DNA from: Desmodus rotundus
Lineage: Eukaryota; Chordata; Mammalia; Chiroptera; Phyllostomidae
Assembly: GCF_022682495.2 (NCBI RefSeq)
Contig: NC_071392.1
Location: 136,782,818-136,846,817, forward strand
Direction of reading: 5' to 3'
Length of the DNA: 64,000 nt
The translations under genes and the position numbers were made by a program. The stretch's first letter is position 1; each line of letters opens with the position of its first letter. The notes beneath the pieces were generated by a model that was given only the letters and a program-made list of their open reading frames with translations, was not told the DNA's origin and did no database searches. Below are positions 1-15,069 of the stretch, in pieces.

Positions 1-1867
1 TGCTGGCAGTACAAATCAAAATGACACAAAAAATGAAACCAAAACGAACAACCCCCCCCCAAAACAGCAGCAATTTCAATGACAAATTATCAGAGAATAG
101 TAAAAGTGGAAATATAAATGGAATACTAGGTAAAGGGGGAAATAAAAGGAAAAGACTAAGACAACACCAATGGACACAGAAATAATTATGGGAGGAGGAA
201 AGGGTAGAGAACTAACATGAACGATGAGTTGAAGAGGAAAGTAAAAAAGGGACAATGAAAGAGAAAGATTAACAAGAATAAGAAAAGGAAAGAAGGGAAC
301 ATTGGGGTAATCACTGGTAAGAGTAAAGTAAGAGATATGACAGAAAAATAGAGCAATAGGAAAGAAAAAAATAGAAAAAACTAATGAAAAGTCTATGAAA
401 AGGGAAAAATAATGAAAATGACAAAGTAAAATTTGTCTCAGCAGAGTTTGGTGCTTGCCTGCTGGATTCTCTGTTTTGATACAGCTCTGCTGTAGCCTGG
501 GTCATATGCTGTCCATGCCTAGCCCTAGTCAGCCTTTTCAGAGCTACCAGGAATCCACAGTTTATGATTGATTCCTCCAGGGTTGGCTGTGCCCAGGATG
601 GGTCCAGTCTGCACTGCACACCTGGGTTTTAACAGCACTGGCTACATGGGGATATCAGCAAACCACCAAACTCACCAGCGGATCTGTATCTGTCTGCTTA
701 TGCCTGCCCATCTCCTGTCAGTTTTAGACTAGTCATAGATCTGACTGTTTCTGAGAGAGCCTCTGGTGGGATCAGTGAATGGGACTCCTGGATCTCCTAT
801 TGTAGATGCCTTTCAGATTTCAAGGAAGATGTGTTTCCCCCACCCCATGAGCCAGTGGTTTGAGTCTGTTCAGAATTATTTCCCTGCGTGCAGCAGGGTG
901 GGATCTCCAGAGTCCATGTTTTGGCTCTGCCAGAAATCAGAAGGGTGTTTCTAATGCTCTCCCATGAAGGGGAAGTGCCAGTCTGTTTCCTGGGAGAGTA
1001 TATGAAATGGCTGCACCCTACACCCTGCCTCTGACATCCCCAGAGTCTATGTGTGCTGCTCTCTCCTCAACATGGGTTAAGATGCAGGATGGGAGGAAAT
1101 AAATAGTAAAAGAAAAGAAAACCCACATAAAGCAAAGCAAAAAACCAAACTACATAATAGGGAAAAAAAAGTTTCAGGGTGGAGAGAGCAGGATTGAAGA
1201 GGGAGGGTGGGGAGAACAATATCCCACAGGGCTATCACCCTGCGAGGGCCTTGCTCTTCTCAAGCAAGATGGCTGCTGCAGAATCCAGGTATATCCTGGC
1301 ACAGAAAGCCCTATAGTCGCTCCCCCACTTTGCTCCCCTGTGCATCCCACATTCTACTTGTGAGACTGCAGTCCATGCTGCCTCTCTTCACTGTGTCCAA
1401 GGTGAGTGGTTGCAAACAACAAGACCTGTGCTTTGGCCCCTTTAAGAATTAAGAAAGAAAAAAAAAAGATAGTGGCTTTGCCTTCAGCAGTTCTGGTCCC
1501 TCACCACCTGCTCAAAAGAGGCAAACCTTGTGGCCCTTCACTGTGGGGTGCTACATGATCTGCTTACTCCAGCACTGGTGCTCTGTTTGGGACCCTGGTC
1601 CATGTTCCCCAACCCTCTCCTTTCAAAGGGAAGCTCTCACAGCTACGCCACCACCTCAGCCCACTGCCCTAAGGGGCAGGCCCTTTGAATGACCTCATCC
1701 TTGTTACTGATCGTGGTATTTTCCCCCCCCATCCTTGGTTAAAAGCCTCCCTTTCAGATAGTCTTTGATTTATTTCAGGCGTCTAGACCTCTTTAGTTTT
1801 ATTTCCAATTTTGTTCTGTGAGGAGGTGTGCAATATATTCTCCTACTCCACTGCCATCTTAACCGGT
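1..1867 (-). repeat. LINE-1 5' region, partial
   Basis: On the - strand this ends at its 5' side with a motif like 'AAGATGGCAGTGGAGTAGG' (plus-strand 1845-1863), the usual start of a mammalian L1 5' UTR. The stretch around 1400-1450, ending in a 'CCCTTTAAGA' block, has a clear relative at about 49030-49085 in another L1 5' region on the same strand. The part from about 600 to 1867 is the best supported. Positions 1-420 are A-rich on + and may be more 5' UTR or another repeat. No ORF1 is readable here, so the body of the element probably lies outside the window. It abuts the Tigger1 fossil at 1868. Confidence 0.6.
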
Positions 1868-1931
1868 TTTCAATTTTCTTTGCCCAAATCCATCAGAGTA
1901 ATCAACTATCTATGGCAGCTATAGTCTTACA

Positions 1932-2444
1932 AAATTACCGTATTTTACTGTGTATAATGCACACTTTTTGCCCACATTTTTGAGGGAAAAATAAGGATGT
2001 GCATTATACATGGGTAGTACTAATTCCATATCTATATAAATTTTTTAATTTATTTATTTTTAGAGAGGGGTGATGGAAAAACAGAGAGAGAGAAACATCA
2101 ATGTGTGATTGCCTCTCACACGGACTGGGCCCGCAAGCCAGGCATGTGCCCTGATTTGGAAACAAACAAGCAACCCTTTGGTTTGTAGGCCAGCGCTCAA
2201 TCCACTGAGCCACACCATCCAGGGCTATGTATATGTTTTTAATTCTTTTACTTATGCTTAGTCATTAAGAGTGTAACTCTAGAAAGCAATACTGATATCC
2301 GTATGCAAAATAATACCCTGGAATACGATAATTGGTTTTCTTTCTAAATACAAATAAATAATTGAATTAAAACATTAACATGAAAGTTTTTTTCCTGAAA
2401 GTTTGGGCCAAATATGTGGATGTGCATTATATACGAGAGCTTTT
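1932..2444. mobile_element. TA-flanked MITE (copy 1), itself carrying a SINE
   Basis: The block starts 'ACCGTATTTTACTGTGTATA' and its far end, read on the opposite strand, also reads 'TATATAATGCACAT', giving long imperfect terminal inverted repeats around 'TATAATGCAC' and 'TTTGCCC/TTGGCCC'. The Tigger1 sequence resumes on both sides, so this is an insertion into it. A second copy of the family is at 56282-56455. The SINE at 2036-2226 is inserted within it. Structure suggests a Tc1/mariner-class non-autonomous element. I do not know a family name. Boundaries are good to about 5 bp. Confidence 0.6.
2036..2226 (-). mobile_element. Bat tRNA-derived SINE (VES type)
   Basis: On + it begins with an A/T-rich tail ('TTTATTTATTTTTAGAGAG'), then the purine-rich block and 'TCAATCCACTGAGCCACACC', and ends near 'CCAGGGCT'. 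The tRNA-like head is on the - strand. It sits inside the MITE at 1932-2444. Confidence 0.88.
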
Positions 2445-3349
2445 GATCCATGGGCTACAGAATTGATGTTGTGTTAATAGGCATGAAAAGAACATTGAAC
2501 TTGTATATCTGTATCAGAACCCTTGCATGAATGTATACATTGTCATTGTCAATAAGCAGCAATATTTTGAAAGCAATCCTTTTTTTTTCTGAGCAATAGG
2601 TCTTAACAGTGGGCTTAAAATATTCAGTAAGCCATGTTTTTTAACATGTGTTGTCATCCAGGCTTTGTTGCTCCATTTATAGAGCACAGGCAGAGTGGAT
2701 TTAGCATAATTCTTAAGGGCCCTAGGACTTTTGGAATGATAAATGAGTATTGTCTTCAACTCAGTTACCAGCAGCTTTAGTCCCTAAAAGAGTCAAGCCG
2801 TCCTTTGAAGCTTAAAAGCCAGGCATTGACTTCCCTCTACCTATGAATGTCCTATATAGCATCATTTTCCCATACAAGACTGTTTCACCCACATTGAAAA
2901 TCTGTTTAGCATAGCCACCTTCGTTAATTCTCTTAGCTAGACCTGGATAACTTGCTGCAGCTGCTACATGAGCACTTGCTGCTTCACCTTGCACTTTAAT
3001 ATTATGGAGACAACTTCTTCCTTCAAACCTTATGAACTAACTTCTCTTAGCTTCAAACTTTTCTTCTGTAGCTTCCTTACCTCTGTCAGCCTTCACAGAA
3101 TTGAAGAGAGTTATGGACTTGTTCTGGATATGCTTTGGCTTAAGGGAATGTTGTGGTTGGTTGATCTTCTATCCAGACCACTAAAACTTTCTCCATGTCA
3201 ATAATTAGGCTATTTCGCTTTCTTAGGATTTGTGTGTTCATTGGAATAGCACTTTTAATTGCCTTTAAGAACTTTTTCTTTGCATTCACAATTTAGCTAA
3301 CTGGTACAAGGGGCCTGGATTTCATCCTATTTCAGCTTTTTTTTAAAAA

Positions 3350-3531
3350 AAAAAAAAGATTTTAAATTTATTTTAGGACAGAGGGGAAGGGAGGGGGAAA
3401 GAGAGGGAGAGAAATATCAATGTGTGGTTGCCTCTCGTGCGCCCCCTGCTGGTGACCTCACTGGAATTTGAACTGGCGACCCTCTGGTTCACAGGCCGGC
3501 ACTCAATCCACTGAGCCACACTAGCCAGGGC
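3350..3531 (-). mobile_element. Bat tRNA-derived SINE (VES type)
   Basis: Same family as the copy at 2036-2226, with the tail at the low-coordinate side and the head ending in 'CACACTAGCCAGGGC'. It splits the Tigger1 fossil between its DNA-binding and catalytic parts. Confidence 0.88.
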
Positions 3532-4141
3532 CTAGTTCAGCTTTTGATATGCCTTCCTTAGTGAGCTTAATAATTTTTCTACTTTCTGATTTAAAGTGAA
3601 AGATGAACACTCACTTGAACACTTAGAGGCCATTGTAAGGTTATTAATTGGCCTAATTTCAATATTGTTGTGTCTTGGGAAATAAGGAGGCCTAAAGAGA
3701 GGGAGGGAGACAGAGGAACAGCAGATTGGTGGAGCACTCAGAACACACACAACACTGATTGATTACGTTTGTCATCCTTTTATGGGCATGGCTCATGGTA
3801 CCCCAAAACAATTACAATAATAACAACAAAGATCACTCATCACAGACCACCATAATGAACATAATAATAATGAAAAAGTTTAAAATACTGTGAGAATTAC
3901 CGAACTGTGACACCGAAAATGCTTTTGGGAAAATGGTGCCGATAGGCTTTCTCCACGCAGGGTTGCCACAAACCTTTAATTATAAAAAACACAATGTTTG
4001 CGAAGTGCAATAAAATGAACTAGCCTATAGTTTAAATGAATGAATCATCATAACAGTGGTCCATGTGGAAATAAGTGCTATTTTACAAAGGATGAGTATA
4101 CAATTTCCGTAAGTTTGTTTTCTTAAAACTTTGTCAAATGA

Positions 4142-5635
<1,494 letters not shown>

Positions 5636-6040
5636 TCAAAAGGCACAGGAGTGAAAAAGGAGAGACTTTACTGAGGTAATAGTTTGCAAAGCAGGGAGAG
5701 GCAGCCTCTGGCAGAAACAAAGTATCGTTCCACTAACACAAAGGATCTTTCTTGCTTTGTAGGGAACTTTCTTGTACCCATTTTGGTCTGTTTCGTGTAA
5801 ATGAGGTTTCCAAATTGTACACTTCAGATTGGTCAGTATAGATATAAATGAAGATATAATTTGCATAGTTCTAATTGGACAGGGCAGGTCTACCAAAGCA
5901 TCCCCACAGTGGTTAACTCAGATGGTGTAAACAAGTGTGGCATAGACCGTGAAGAGAGAGTTCAGTCTGAGGTTCTTCCTGGTATACAGAGTATGTGAGA
6001 AGAAGTCCCTGTCACCAAATGGCCACTGAACTCTTATTAC
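5636..6040 (-). repeat. Possible solo LTR of an endogenous retrovirus
   Basis: On the - strand the segment near 5640-5690 reads like an LTR R/U5 edge: 'TACCTCAGTAAAGTCTCTCC' followed by a T-rich stretch and 'CACTCCTGTGCC'. The remainder is unique-looking, and I cannot fix the TG...CA termini or a target-site duplication. The call rests on general LTR appearance only. It could be ordinary intron sequence. Confidence 0.3.
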
Positions 6041-6159
6041 TGGGGTGGGCAAAAGTAGCTTTACAGTTGTGTGTACGTGAAATTGTAATTCTTGTATTAT
6101 TATTTATTATTATATTATTTTTCAAATGAACAACTGTAAACCTACTTCTGCCTACCCCA
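6041..6159. mobile_element. Palindromic mariner-type MITE
   Basis: A 119-bp element with about 28-bp terminal inverted repeats: left 'GGGGTGGGCAAAAGTAG' followed by 'CTTTACAGTTGT', right 'ACAACTGTAAACC' followed by 'TACTTCTGCCTACCCC'. Two mismatches are visible between the arms. The centre is an AT-rich run of TTATTATTA type. It has no coding capacity. Size, palindromic form and AT-rich core fit a Tc1/mariner-derived miniature element of the kind common in mammals and bats. Confidence 0.8.
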
Positions 6160-6177
6160 TATTTATAAAATTTGGGC

Positions 6178-6639
6178 CTTCCCTTGATCATGGGGAGTCC
6201 ATCTCAGCCAATAATCTCCTTTTTGGGGGCATCAAGTAAATCTTTCTTCTTGGGGTCTACACATCCAAAAGACAGTCAGACAGTCTGTGATTTGTGAGGT
6301 TTTACACAGGAACACACATAACATGTTTGCCATAAAACCAGACCTTATCTGATCCACTCTTTAGACCTAACTTCTAGTTTATAGGAAATTCAGGGGTAGA
6401 GAGGGAAACATGTTAAATGACCCCACAGGAATGTAGTTTATGGGAAACTACCAAACAAACTGCTCAGTGTCTTTAATAAATTGTCAACAAGAAAGGGAAA
6501 AAAGAAGGAAGGAACCCTGTAGATTAAACGAGAGACATATCAGAAACGTCTAATGTTGGACTCTGAATTGAACAGGGAATTTAAAAAAAAACTTACGAGA
6601 TAAATGGGGAAATTTGGATACTAACTGGATATTCCTTTT
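6178..6639. other. GINS1 intron, no recognised feature
   Basis: No coding exon or clear repeat is recognised. It may continue the LTR-like material noted at 5636-6040. Confidence 0.4.
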
Positions 6640-9600
6640 TTTCTCTTTTCTTTATTATTTACCCTGGTTGATGCCTCTTTATTTTTTTTAAATTATATGT
6701 TACTGTTCAGGCTACTACAGTTGTGCCAGATTTTCCCCCATTGTCCACCTCCAGGCAGCCATGCCCCTCACCCCCACTCCCTCAGGCAGTCCCCACACTG
6801 TTCCATGGGTCCTGCATATATTTCTTTGGCTACTTAATTCCCTGTGCTGTTCTTCACATCCCCATTACTGTTCTGTAATTAACAATTCGTAATTCTTAAT
6901 TCTTCACCTTTTTGAAGATCCCCTGACCCCCTTCCATCTGGCAACCACCAAAATGTTCTCTATCTGTGATCCTGTTTCTGTTCTTCTGGCTTGTTTAGTT
7001 TGTTCTTAGGTTCAGTTGTTGATAGATGTGTATTTATTGCCATTTTATTATTCATAGTTTTGATTTTCTTCTTAAAGAAGACCTTTTACAATTGCATGTA
7101 ATACTGGTGTGGTGATGATGATGAACTCCTTTAGCTTTTTCTTCCCTAGGAAACTCTTTATCATTTTATAGTTTTGCAGGGTAGAGGAATCTTGTGGGGT
7201 TTTTGTTTTTTGTTTTTTGTTTTTACTTTTGTTATTGTTGTTCAAGTACGGTTGTCTCTATTTCCCCCCACCACTCCCCTCCACCCCAGCCATCCCCACC
7301 TCCCACCCCTGATCCCACCCACCTTGGTTTTGTCCATTATGGATGTCCTTTATGGATGTTCCTGAAAACCTTTTTGCCCTTTCCCCCCATTATCCCTTCC
7401 CACCTCCCCTCTGGTTACTATCAGTTTGTTCTTAAGTTCAGTTTCTCTAGTTATATCTTGCTTGCTAGTTTGTTCTGTTGATGAGGTTCCACTTATAGAT
7501 GAGTTCATAATGGTATTTGTCTTTCACCGCCTGGCTTATTTCACTTAGCATAATGCTGTCCAGTTCCATCCATGCTGTCGTAAAGTGTAGGAGCTTCTTC
7601 TTTCTTTCTCTTGCATACTATTCCATTGTGTAAATGTACCACAGTTTCTTAATCCATTCATTTACTGATGGGCACTTAGGTTGCTTCCAAAATTTATCTG
7701 TTGTAAATTGTGCTGCTATGAACATTGGGATGCATAGGTTCTTTTGGATTGGTGTTTCAGGGTTCTTAGGGTATGGTCAACTAATATTTGACAAAGGAGG
7801 CAGAAGCATAAAATGGAGTAAAAATAGCCTCTTCAACCAATGGTGTTGGGAAATCTGGACAGCTTACATGCAAAAAAATGAAACTTGATCACCAACTTAC
7901 ACCATACACAAAAATAAATTCAAGGTGGGTAAAAGACTTAAATATAAGTCACGATGCCTTAAAAGTCCTAGAGGAGAACATTGGTAGGAAAATCTCAGAT
8001 ATTCCACGCAGCAATATTTTCACCAATATGTCCCCTAGAGCAAGGGACATAAAGGAAAGAAGAAACAAATGGGATCTCAAAAAATAAAAAGCTTCTGCAT
8101 GGCTAAAGAAAACTATTAAAATGGAAAGAGAATCAAATCTACAGGAGAACATATTTGCCAATGATATCTTGGACAAGGGTTTGATCTCCAAAATATATAA
8201 AGAACTCATAGAACTCTACTCCAGGAAGACAAACAATGCAATTAAGAAATGGGCAAAGGACTTGAACAGACATTCCTCCAAGGAGGACATACAGAGGGCC
8301 CAGAGACATATGAAAAGAAGCTCAGCATCACTAGCCATCAGAGAGATGCAAATTAAAACCACAATGAGATACCACTTTACACTGGTTACAATGGCCATCA
8401 TAAACAAAGCAACAAACAACAAATATTGGAGAGGATGTGGAGAGAAGGGAACCCTAGTGCACTGTTGGTGGGAATGCAGACTGGTACGGCCACTGTGGAA
8501 AACAGTATAGAATTTTCTCAGAAAACTAAAAATGGAACTGCCTTTTGACCTGGCAATTCCACTACTGGGTAGAGTAATCTTGGTTGTAGGTCCTTGCTTT
8601 TTATCACTTTGATGATTTCTTGCCAATCCCTTCCAGCCTGCAAAGTTTCTTTTGAGAAATCATCTGACAGTATTATGGGGACTTCCTTGTACATATCTAA
8701 CTGTTTTTCTCTTGCTGCTTTTAAGATTCTCTTTTCCTATTTGTCATTTTAATTATGATGTGTCTTGCAGTGGGCCTGTTTGTGTTCCATCCTGTTTGGT
8801 ACTCTCTGTGCTTCTTGGACTTGCATGTCTTATTTCTTTGTCCCTAATTAGGGAGATTTTCTTTCATTATTTTTTCAAAAAGATTTACAATTTGCTGCTC
8901 TTTCTCTTCTTCTGGCACCCCTAAGATGTTAGTATGCTTGAAGTTGGCCCCAGGCTCTTAGACTATCCTCATTTTGGGGTGGGTTCTGTTTTCTTCTTCT
9001 TGTTCTGATTGGTTGTTTTTGCTTCCTTATGTTTTTAATTGCTGATTTGATTCTTGGCTTCATCCACTCTACTGTTGATTGTTTATTTCAGTTAGTGTAT
9101 CCTTTGTTTCTGACTGGAAATAAAGGCAGAAAAAATCTTTTTTTACACTTTTGAGGTCCTCCCAGAGTTCCTTGGGCATCCTTATAACCAGTATTTTTAA
9201 CTCCACATCTGATAGATTTCTTTTCTCCATTTTGTTTAGTTCTTTTTCTGGAGTTTTGCTCTTTTCTTTCATTTGGACCATGTTTCTTTGTCTCCTCATT
9301 TTGGCAGCTTCCTTGTGTTTGTTTATATTCATTAGGTAGAGCTACTATGTTTCCCAGGCTTGATAGAGTGGCTTAGTGTAGCAGACCCTGTAGGGTCTAG
9401 TGGCACAGCCTCCCCTGTTACCCAAGCTGGGTACTCAAGATGCATCCAACCGTGTGGGCTGTGTATACTCTCTGTTTGTAGTTGAGCCTTGATTGCTGTT
9501 GGCACATCCAAGGTCAGGCACTGCCTGTGTTCTGTCCACACAAAACACAGCTACAAAGCTACAAAGTGATCTCTAGATGGTTGCTACTTATGCTGGGCTT

Positions 9601-10462
9601 AGAGGTGCAAGGTGGGCTGCTGCTAGTGCTGGGCCTGGGGCAACTTAGTGAGATGTACTGGCTTGCTGAAGCCAGATGTTGCTTGTTTGAGAGAATTTAG
9701 AAAAATCTGAAACATGGGCCAAGAAAAGCCATTCATATGAAAAAGCCACTGGAAACATCTTGGGTGAGCCTGAAAGTTGGATGCGGCAGGGCTTCAGGGA
9801 ATTACCAGGGTGGGGCAAAGAGTGTGAGCCAAGTTGATGGTGTCTCAGATGGGTTGCATCCCCTGCCAGCCTTGTGGTTGGGAGGGGGACTCAGAAAAGG
9901 AATAATGGCCTCTGACATCGCTTTTCTGTGGGAGAAAGCTTCCCCCCAGCGCTTGCCCTTGATGCCAGATAGTTTAGTTCCTCCGTGCATATCTCTGATG
10001 CCTTTCAATCTGCTGCCCCTACACTGGTGCTCAGAGGGAGTAAGTCCGAGTAAATCTGTGTAATGGCTCTTCCAAGGGGAACTGCCAGGGAGTCCATCAG
10101 TTTCTGTCTTCCACAACCTCAATCTGTGCTGGTTTTTACAGCTAGAAGTTATAGAGTCTTATCTTCCTGGTGCTGGAACCCTGGGTTGGGGGACCTGGTA
10201 TGGGCCAGGGACCCTTTGCTCCAAAGATATCCCTCCTGATTTCTATCTGCCACATGTGGCTGTTGGACCAGTCCATTCTGTGTCTTCGCCTCTCCTACCA
10301 GACTCAACGTGGTTTCTTCTGTAAATCCGTAGTTGTAGGACTTTAATTCAGCTCAATTTCTGACAGTTCTGAATGATGGTTTTTATTTAGTTTAGTTGTA
10401 ATTTTGATGTGGTTGTGCAAGGTGGTGTGCAAGGAGATGGCTATGCCACCCTCATATAACTG
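6640..10462 (-). mobile_element. HAL1-type (ORF2-less) LINE-1 element, interrupted
   Basis: Read on -, the element begins near 10462 with an L1-type 5' UTR (about 9340-10462). It continues into ORF1 around 8583-9332, where KTPEKELNKMEKRNLSDVEL is readable and the C-terminal end of ORF1 follows. At about 7018 it passes straight into a 3' UTR ('CAACTGAACCTAAGAACAA' on -) that ends in an A-rich tail near 6640. No endonuclease or reverse transcriptase segment separates ORF1 from the 3' UTR. The 3' UTR resembles that of the two younger HAL1 elements at 19219 and 29491. The element is split by the L1 insertion at 7195-8569. Degraded and non-functional. Confidence 0.7.
7195..8569 (-). mobile_element. 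Truncated L1 with 5' inversion (twin priming)
   Basis: The 3' half (7195-7774) is L1 3' UTR and ORF2 end on the - strand with an A-tail at the low-coordinate side. The other half (7775-8569) is ORF2 C-terminal sequence on the + strand (readable [20 protein letters not shown] and [13 protein letters not shown]). The two halves are adjacent pieces of one L1, missing only a few bases at 'CTGGGATTATACCC', compared with the L1 at 43264-44974. Near-identical 16-bp direct repeats flank it: 'GGGTAGAGGAATCTTG' at 7179-7194 and 'GGGTAGAGTAATCTTG' at 8567-8582. This is the signature of one twin-primed insertion into the older HAL1. Confidence 0.9.
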
Positions 10463-11652
10463 GATATTTCATGATTTAAAAATTCCTAATTAATAAGATG
10501 TAGTAATGGTATTGAGATTATATTTTTTAAAAAAGAGTCTCATTTGTATAAGTAGATAATATTTATAGATGAAATGAAATTATGTCTAGGATTTACTTAA
10601 AAATCTAGAAGTTGGTGAGGGAACAAGAAGGGCCTGATGCTGATAATTGATGCTTGATAGGGCTTTGAGTTCCATAATATTTCTTTTTACTTTTGAGTAT
10701 ATTCATGATTTTCGGTAATATATTTAAAGAAGTAAAAAGGTGTTAGTGATGGATGGTAGGGAATTTTCTAAAATAGCATTTTTCAAACTAAGTTAAAATA
10801 CCTGGTTGAGTCATGGTAGGATTACACAGGAATTATAGGACATGCTGAAATTACCTAGGAAAAGCAGATGCCTGAAACTTACTGCTTGAGTTGGCTTTAC
10901 TAATACCAATCCTAGTGCTAAGGAGAATAAACTCCAGTCCTGACTTCTCATAGAAGATGAAAAAATGTTCTGGTTTCCTCTGGTAGCAGTTGGAACTATG
11001 GCCAGGTCTGTAACCTCTTCAGGGACATTCCTCCTCTGCAGTTGTAGAAGTGGTTTCGAAAAGGCAGTCTTATGCCTCCCACCTTCCACCTAAAAACCTC
11101 TCCTGATTCTTATAACATGAATCTGCATCTGCTCCTTCTTGATTTAGTTGTAAGGATTTGGGGGAAAGAGTCTGAATATCAAAGAAGATTGGAAAAATCT
11201 TTTTAAAACAGAAGTTTTGCAAACTTACCTATGTTCTATTCTCAAAAATTGATGTTCATGGGAGGGACCTATAAGAGCCAGGTTGGAATTGATCTAAGAT
11301 ATTCTCTTTTCTTTGTAAATATATTGTTCCACTGCTTAATACTTCAGTATTTGCAGAGGGGAGAGAATGCCATGATATCTCCCTTCAGCATCTCCCTGGG
11401 TTTCCTTGCCATTAGCACACACATACATTTGGATATTTTGCCATTCTTCTTCCTCCCCATCAAAACAGGACAATTGGAACCAGTAGAATACAATAGTAGG
11501 AGTACTAGGACTAAGTACACAGAGAAGGAACAAACCAACAGAAAGCTTAATACTTTTATTGTGTGGGAATTTATATTATATAATCTTTATTTACTTTGTG
11601 GTCACTACGTATTAAGAAATAATTTAGATAAAACATCATTTTTTCCTTTCAG
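10463..11652. other. GINS1 intron, no recognised feature
   Basis: Ordinary AT-rich intron. An open + frame at 11231-11665 runs across the next exon's acceptor, has no similarity I recognise, and is read as chance. Confidence 0.6.
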
Positions 11653-11727
11653 GTACGATGTCTAAAAGACTTTGGAGAATTCGAAGTTGATGATGGTACA
11701 TCAGTGCTATTAAAAAAGAATAGCCAG
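11653..11727 (+). CDS. GINS1: GINS1 (PSF1) penultimate coding exon
   Basis: The 75-bp exon encodes [18 protein letters not shown] followed by LLKKNSQ (25 residues), matching human residues about 150-174. The one difference I recall is F for Y in KDYGEF. It begins the small beta-rich B domain of PSF1, which is needed for GINS to bind CDC45/MCM and for replication initiation (family knowledge). Splice sites are 'CCTTTCAG' before GTA and 'GTATTT' after CAG, phase 0 at both ends, in register with the exons at 4160-4276 and 15001-15069. Confidence 0.97.
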
Positions 11728-12149
11728 GTATTTATTGTCTTAAGATTTTTGAAATCTTCTAAGAGTGTTGCATGGTGGAAACGTTGAAATTAGTAGCAAA
11801 GTAAACATCATCTTTTGATGCTCATTTATATCTAGGCATTATGTTTAGTGTAAGGCTACTTTTTCTAAATATAAAGAAATGCGGAAGCAAATGTTACATA
11901 TACTTGTAATTAAGAAAAGATTAATTAATTTAATAGAATGTTGCTTAGAAACCTAAGCATTTTCCAGGGAAATTATCACAGTGGGCCTTATTCTAGTTAA
12001 GGCACTGTGAAATTGTTAGATTTAGCCCTTTTCTTTGAATTATAATTAAAAAGGTGATAAGCACTCATGTTTAGCTTGTATTTCACCTCATAAATCCCAC
12101 TTCTTTTTTTCTCCTGGAGAGAGAGAAATGTTCGCTGTATTTTTTTGTT

Positions 12150-12315
12150 TTTGTCTTTTAAAAAATTTTTATTTATTTATTTTTAGAGAGAGGAAGGGAG
12201 GGAGAAGAGAGGGAGAAGAATATGTCTCTCTCACACACCCTGACTGGGAATTGAACCATCAACCCTTTGGTTCACACCCTTGTGCTCAGTCTGCTGAGCC
12301 ACACCAGCCAGGGCT
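12150..12315 (-). mobile_element. Bat tRNA-derived SINE (VES type)
   Basis: The A/T tail 'TTTATTTATTTTTAGAGAGA' lies at the low side and the head ends 'CACACCAGCCAGGGC' near 12314. It lies in the last GINS1 intron, opposite to the gene. Confidence 0.88.
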
Positions 12316-12649
12316 AAATCCTAATTCTTTAGCAAATTATAATGATATAGATAAAAAACTTCTGAGTAATATATTAACAGAATTTACTAGGGAAAGACTA
12401 AAACTATGAAGTTGTTACTTAAACCAAATTTTTTCTTACTAAGAATCTCAATATATTTATTCTTTCCTTTGACACCTTCAAGCTCACATTAATTTCACTT
12501 TAGCTAAATTAATGTTTATCCTATTTCAATTGTATGTAGTCACATAAATATAGGAGGAAAAATGACCTAATGAGAACTACTCTTTCTTTGTCTCCCATCT
12601 TGCTGGTTAGTGTCTAATGATCCTATGTCTTTGGCTTTTGTTTTTTTTT

Positions 12650-12862
12650 TTTTAAGGTTTATTTATTTATTTATTTTTAGAGAGGGGGGAAGGGAAGGAG
12701 AAAGAGAGGGAGAGAAACTCCATGTGTGGTTGCCTCTTGCACACACCCTACTGGGGACATGCATGGCCCACAACCCAGGCACGTGCCCTGACTGGGAATC
12801 TAACCATCAGCCCTTTGGTTCGCAGGCCCATGCTCAATCCACTGAGCTACACCAGCCAGGGC
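12650..12862 (-). mobile_element. Bat tRNA-derived SINE (VES type)
   Basis: A fuller copy than its neighbour, including the 'CACACCCTACTGGGGACATG' segment and a head ending 'CTACACCAGCCAGGGCC'. Last GINS1 intron, antisense to the gene. Confidence 0.9.

Positions 12863-15069
<2,207 letters not shown>

Larger units (their letters stand above)
1868..4025 (-). mobile_element. Tigger1-like DNA transposon fossil (pogo/Tc1-mariner)
   Basis: Read on the - strand, the segment gives broken pieces of a pogo-type transposase. Around 3560-3650 there is an N-terminal DNA-binding part (starts MASKCSSECSS). At 2812-2994 a middle part reads [14 protein letters not shown], and at 2514-2759 another reads HSKSPRALKNYAKSTLPVLY. 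These match the order and wording of the Tigger1 transposase as I know it, with several frameshifts and stops between them. The element's 5' end is near 4020 ('GCAATAAAATGAA'), and its 3' part runs off at the L1 junction at 1868. It is interrupted by a MITE at about 1932-2444 and a SINE at about 3350-3531. Non-functional. Confidence 0.85.

Noticed and set aside
8121..8626. Open frames of 129 and 136 codons on opposite strands
   Set aside because: The + frame is L1 ORF2 within the inverted segment and the - frame is its antisense shadow.
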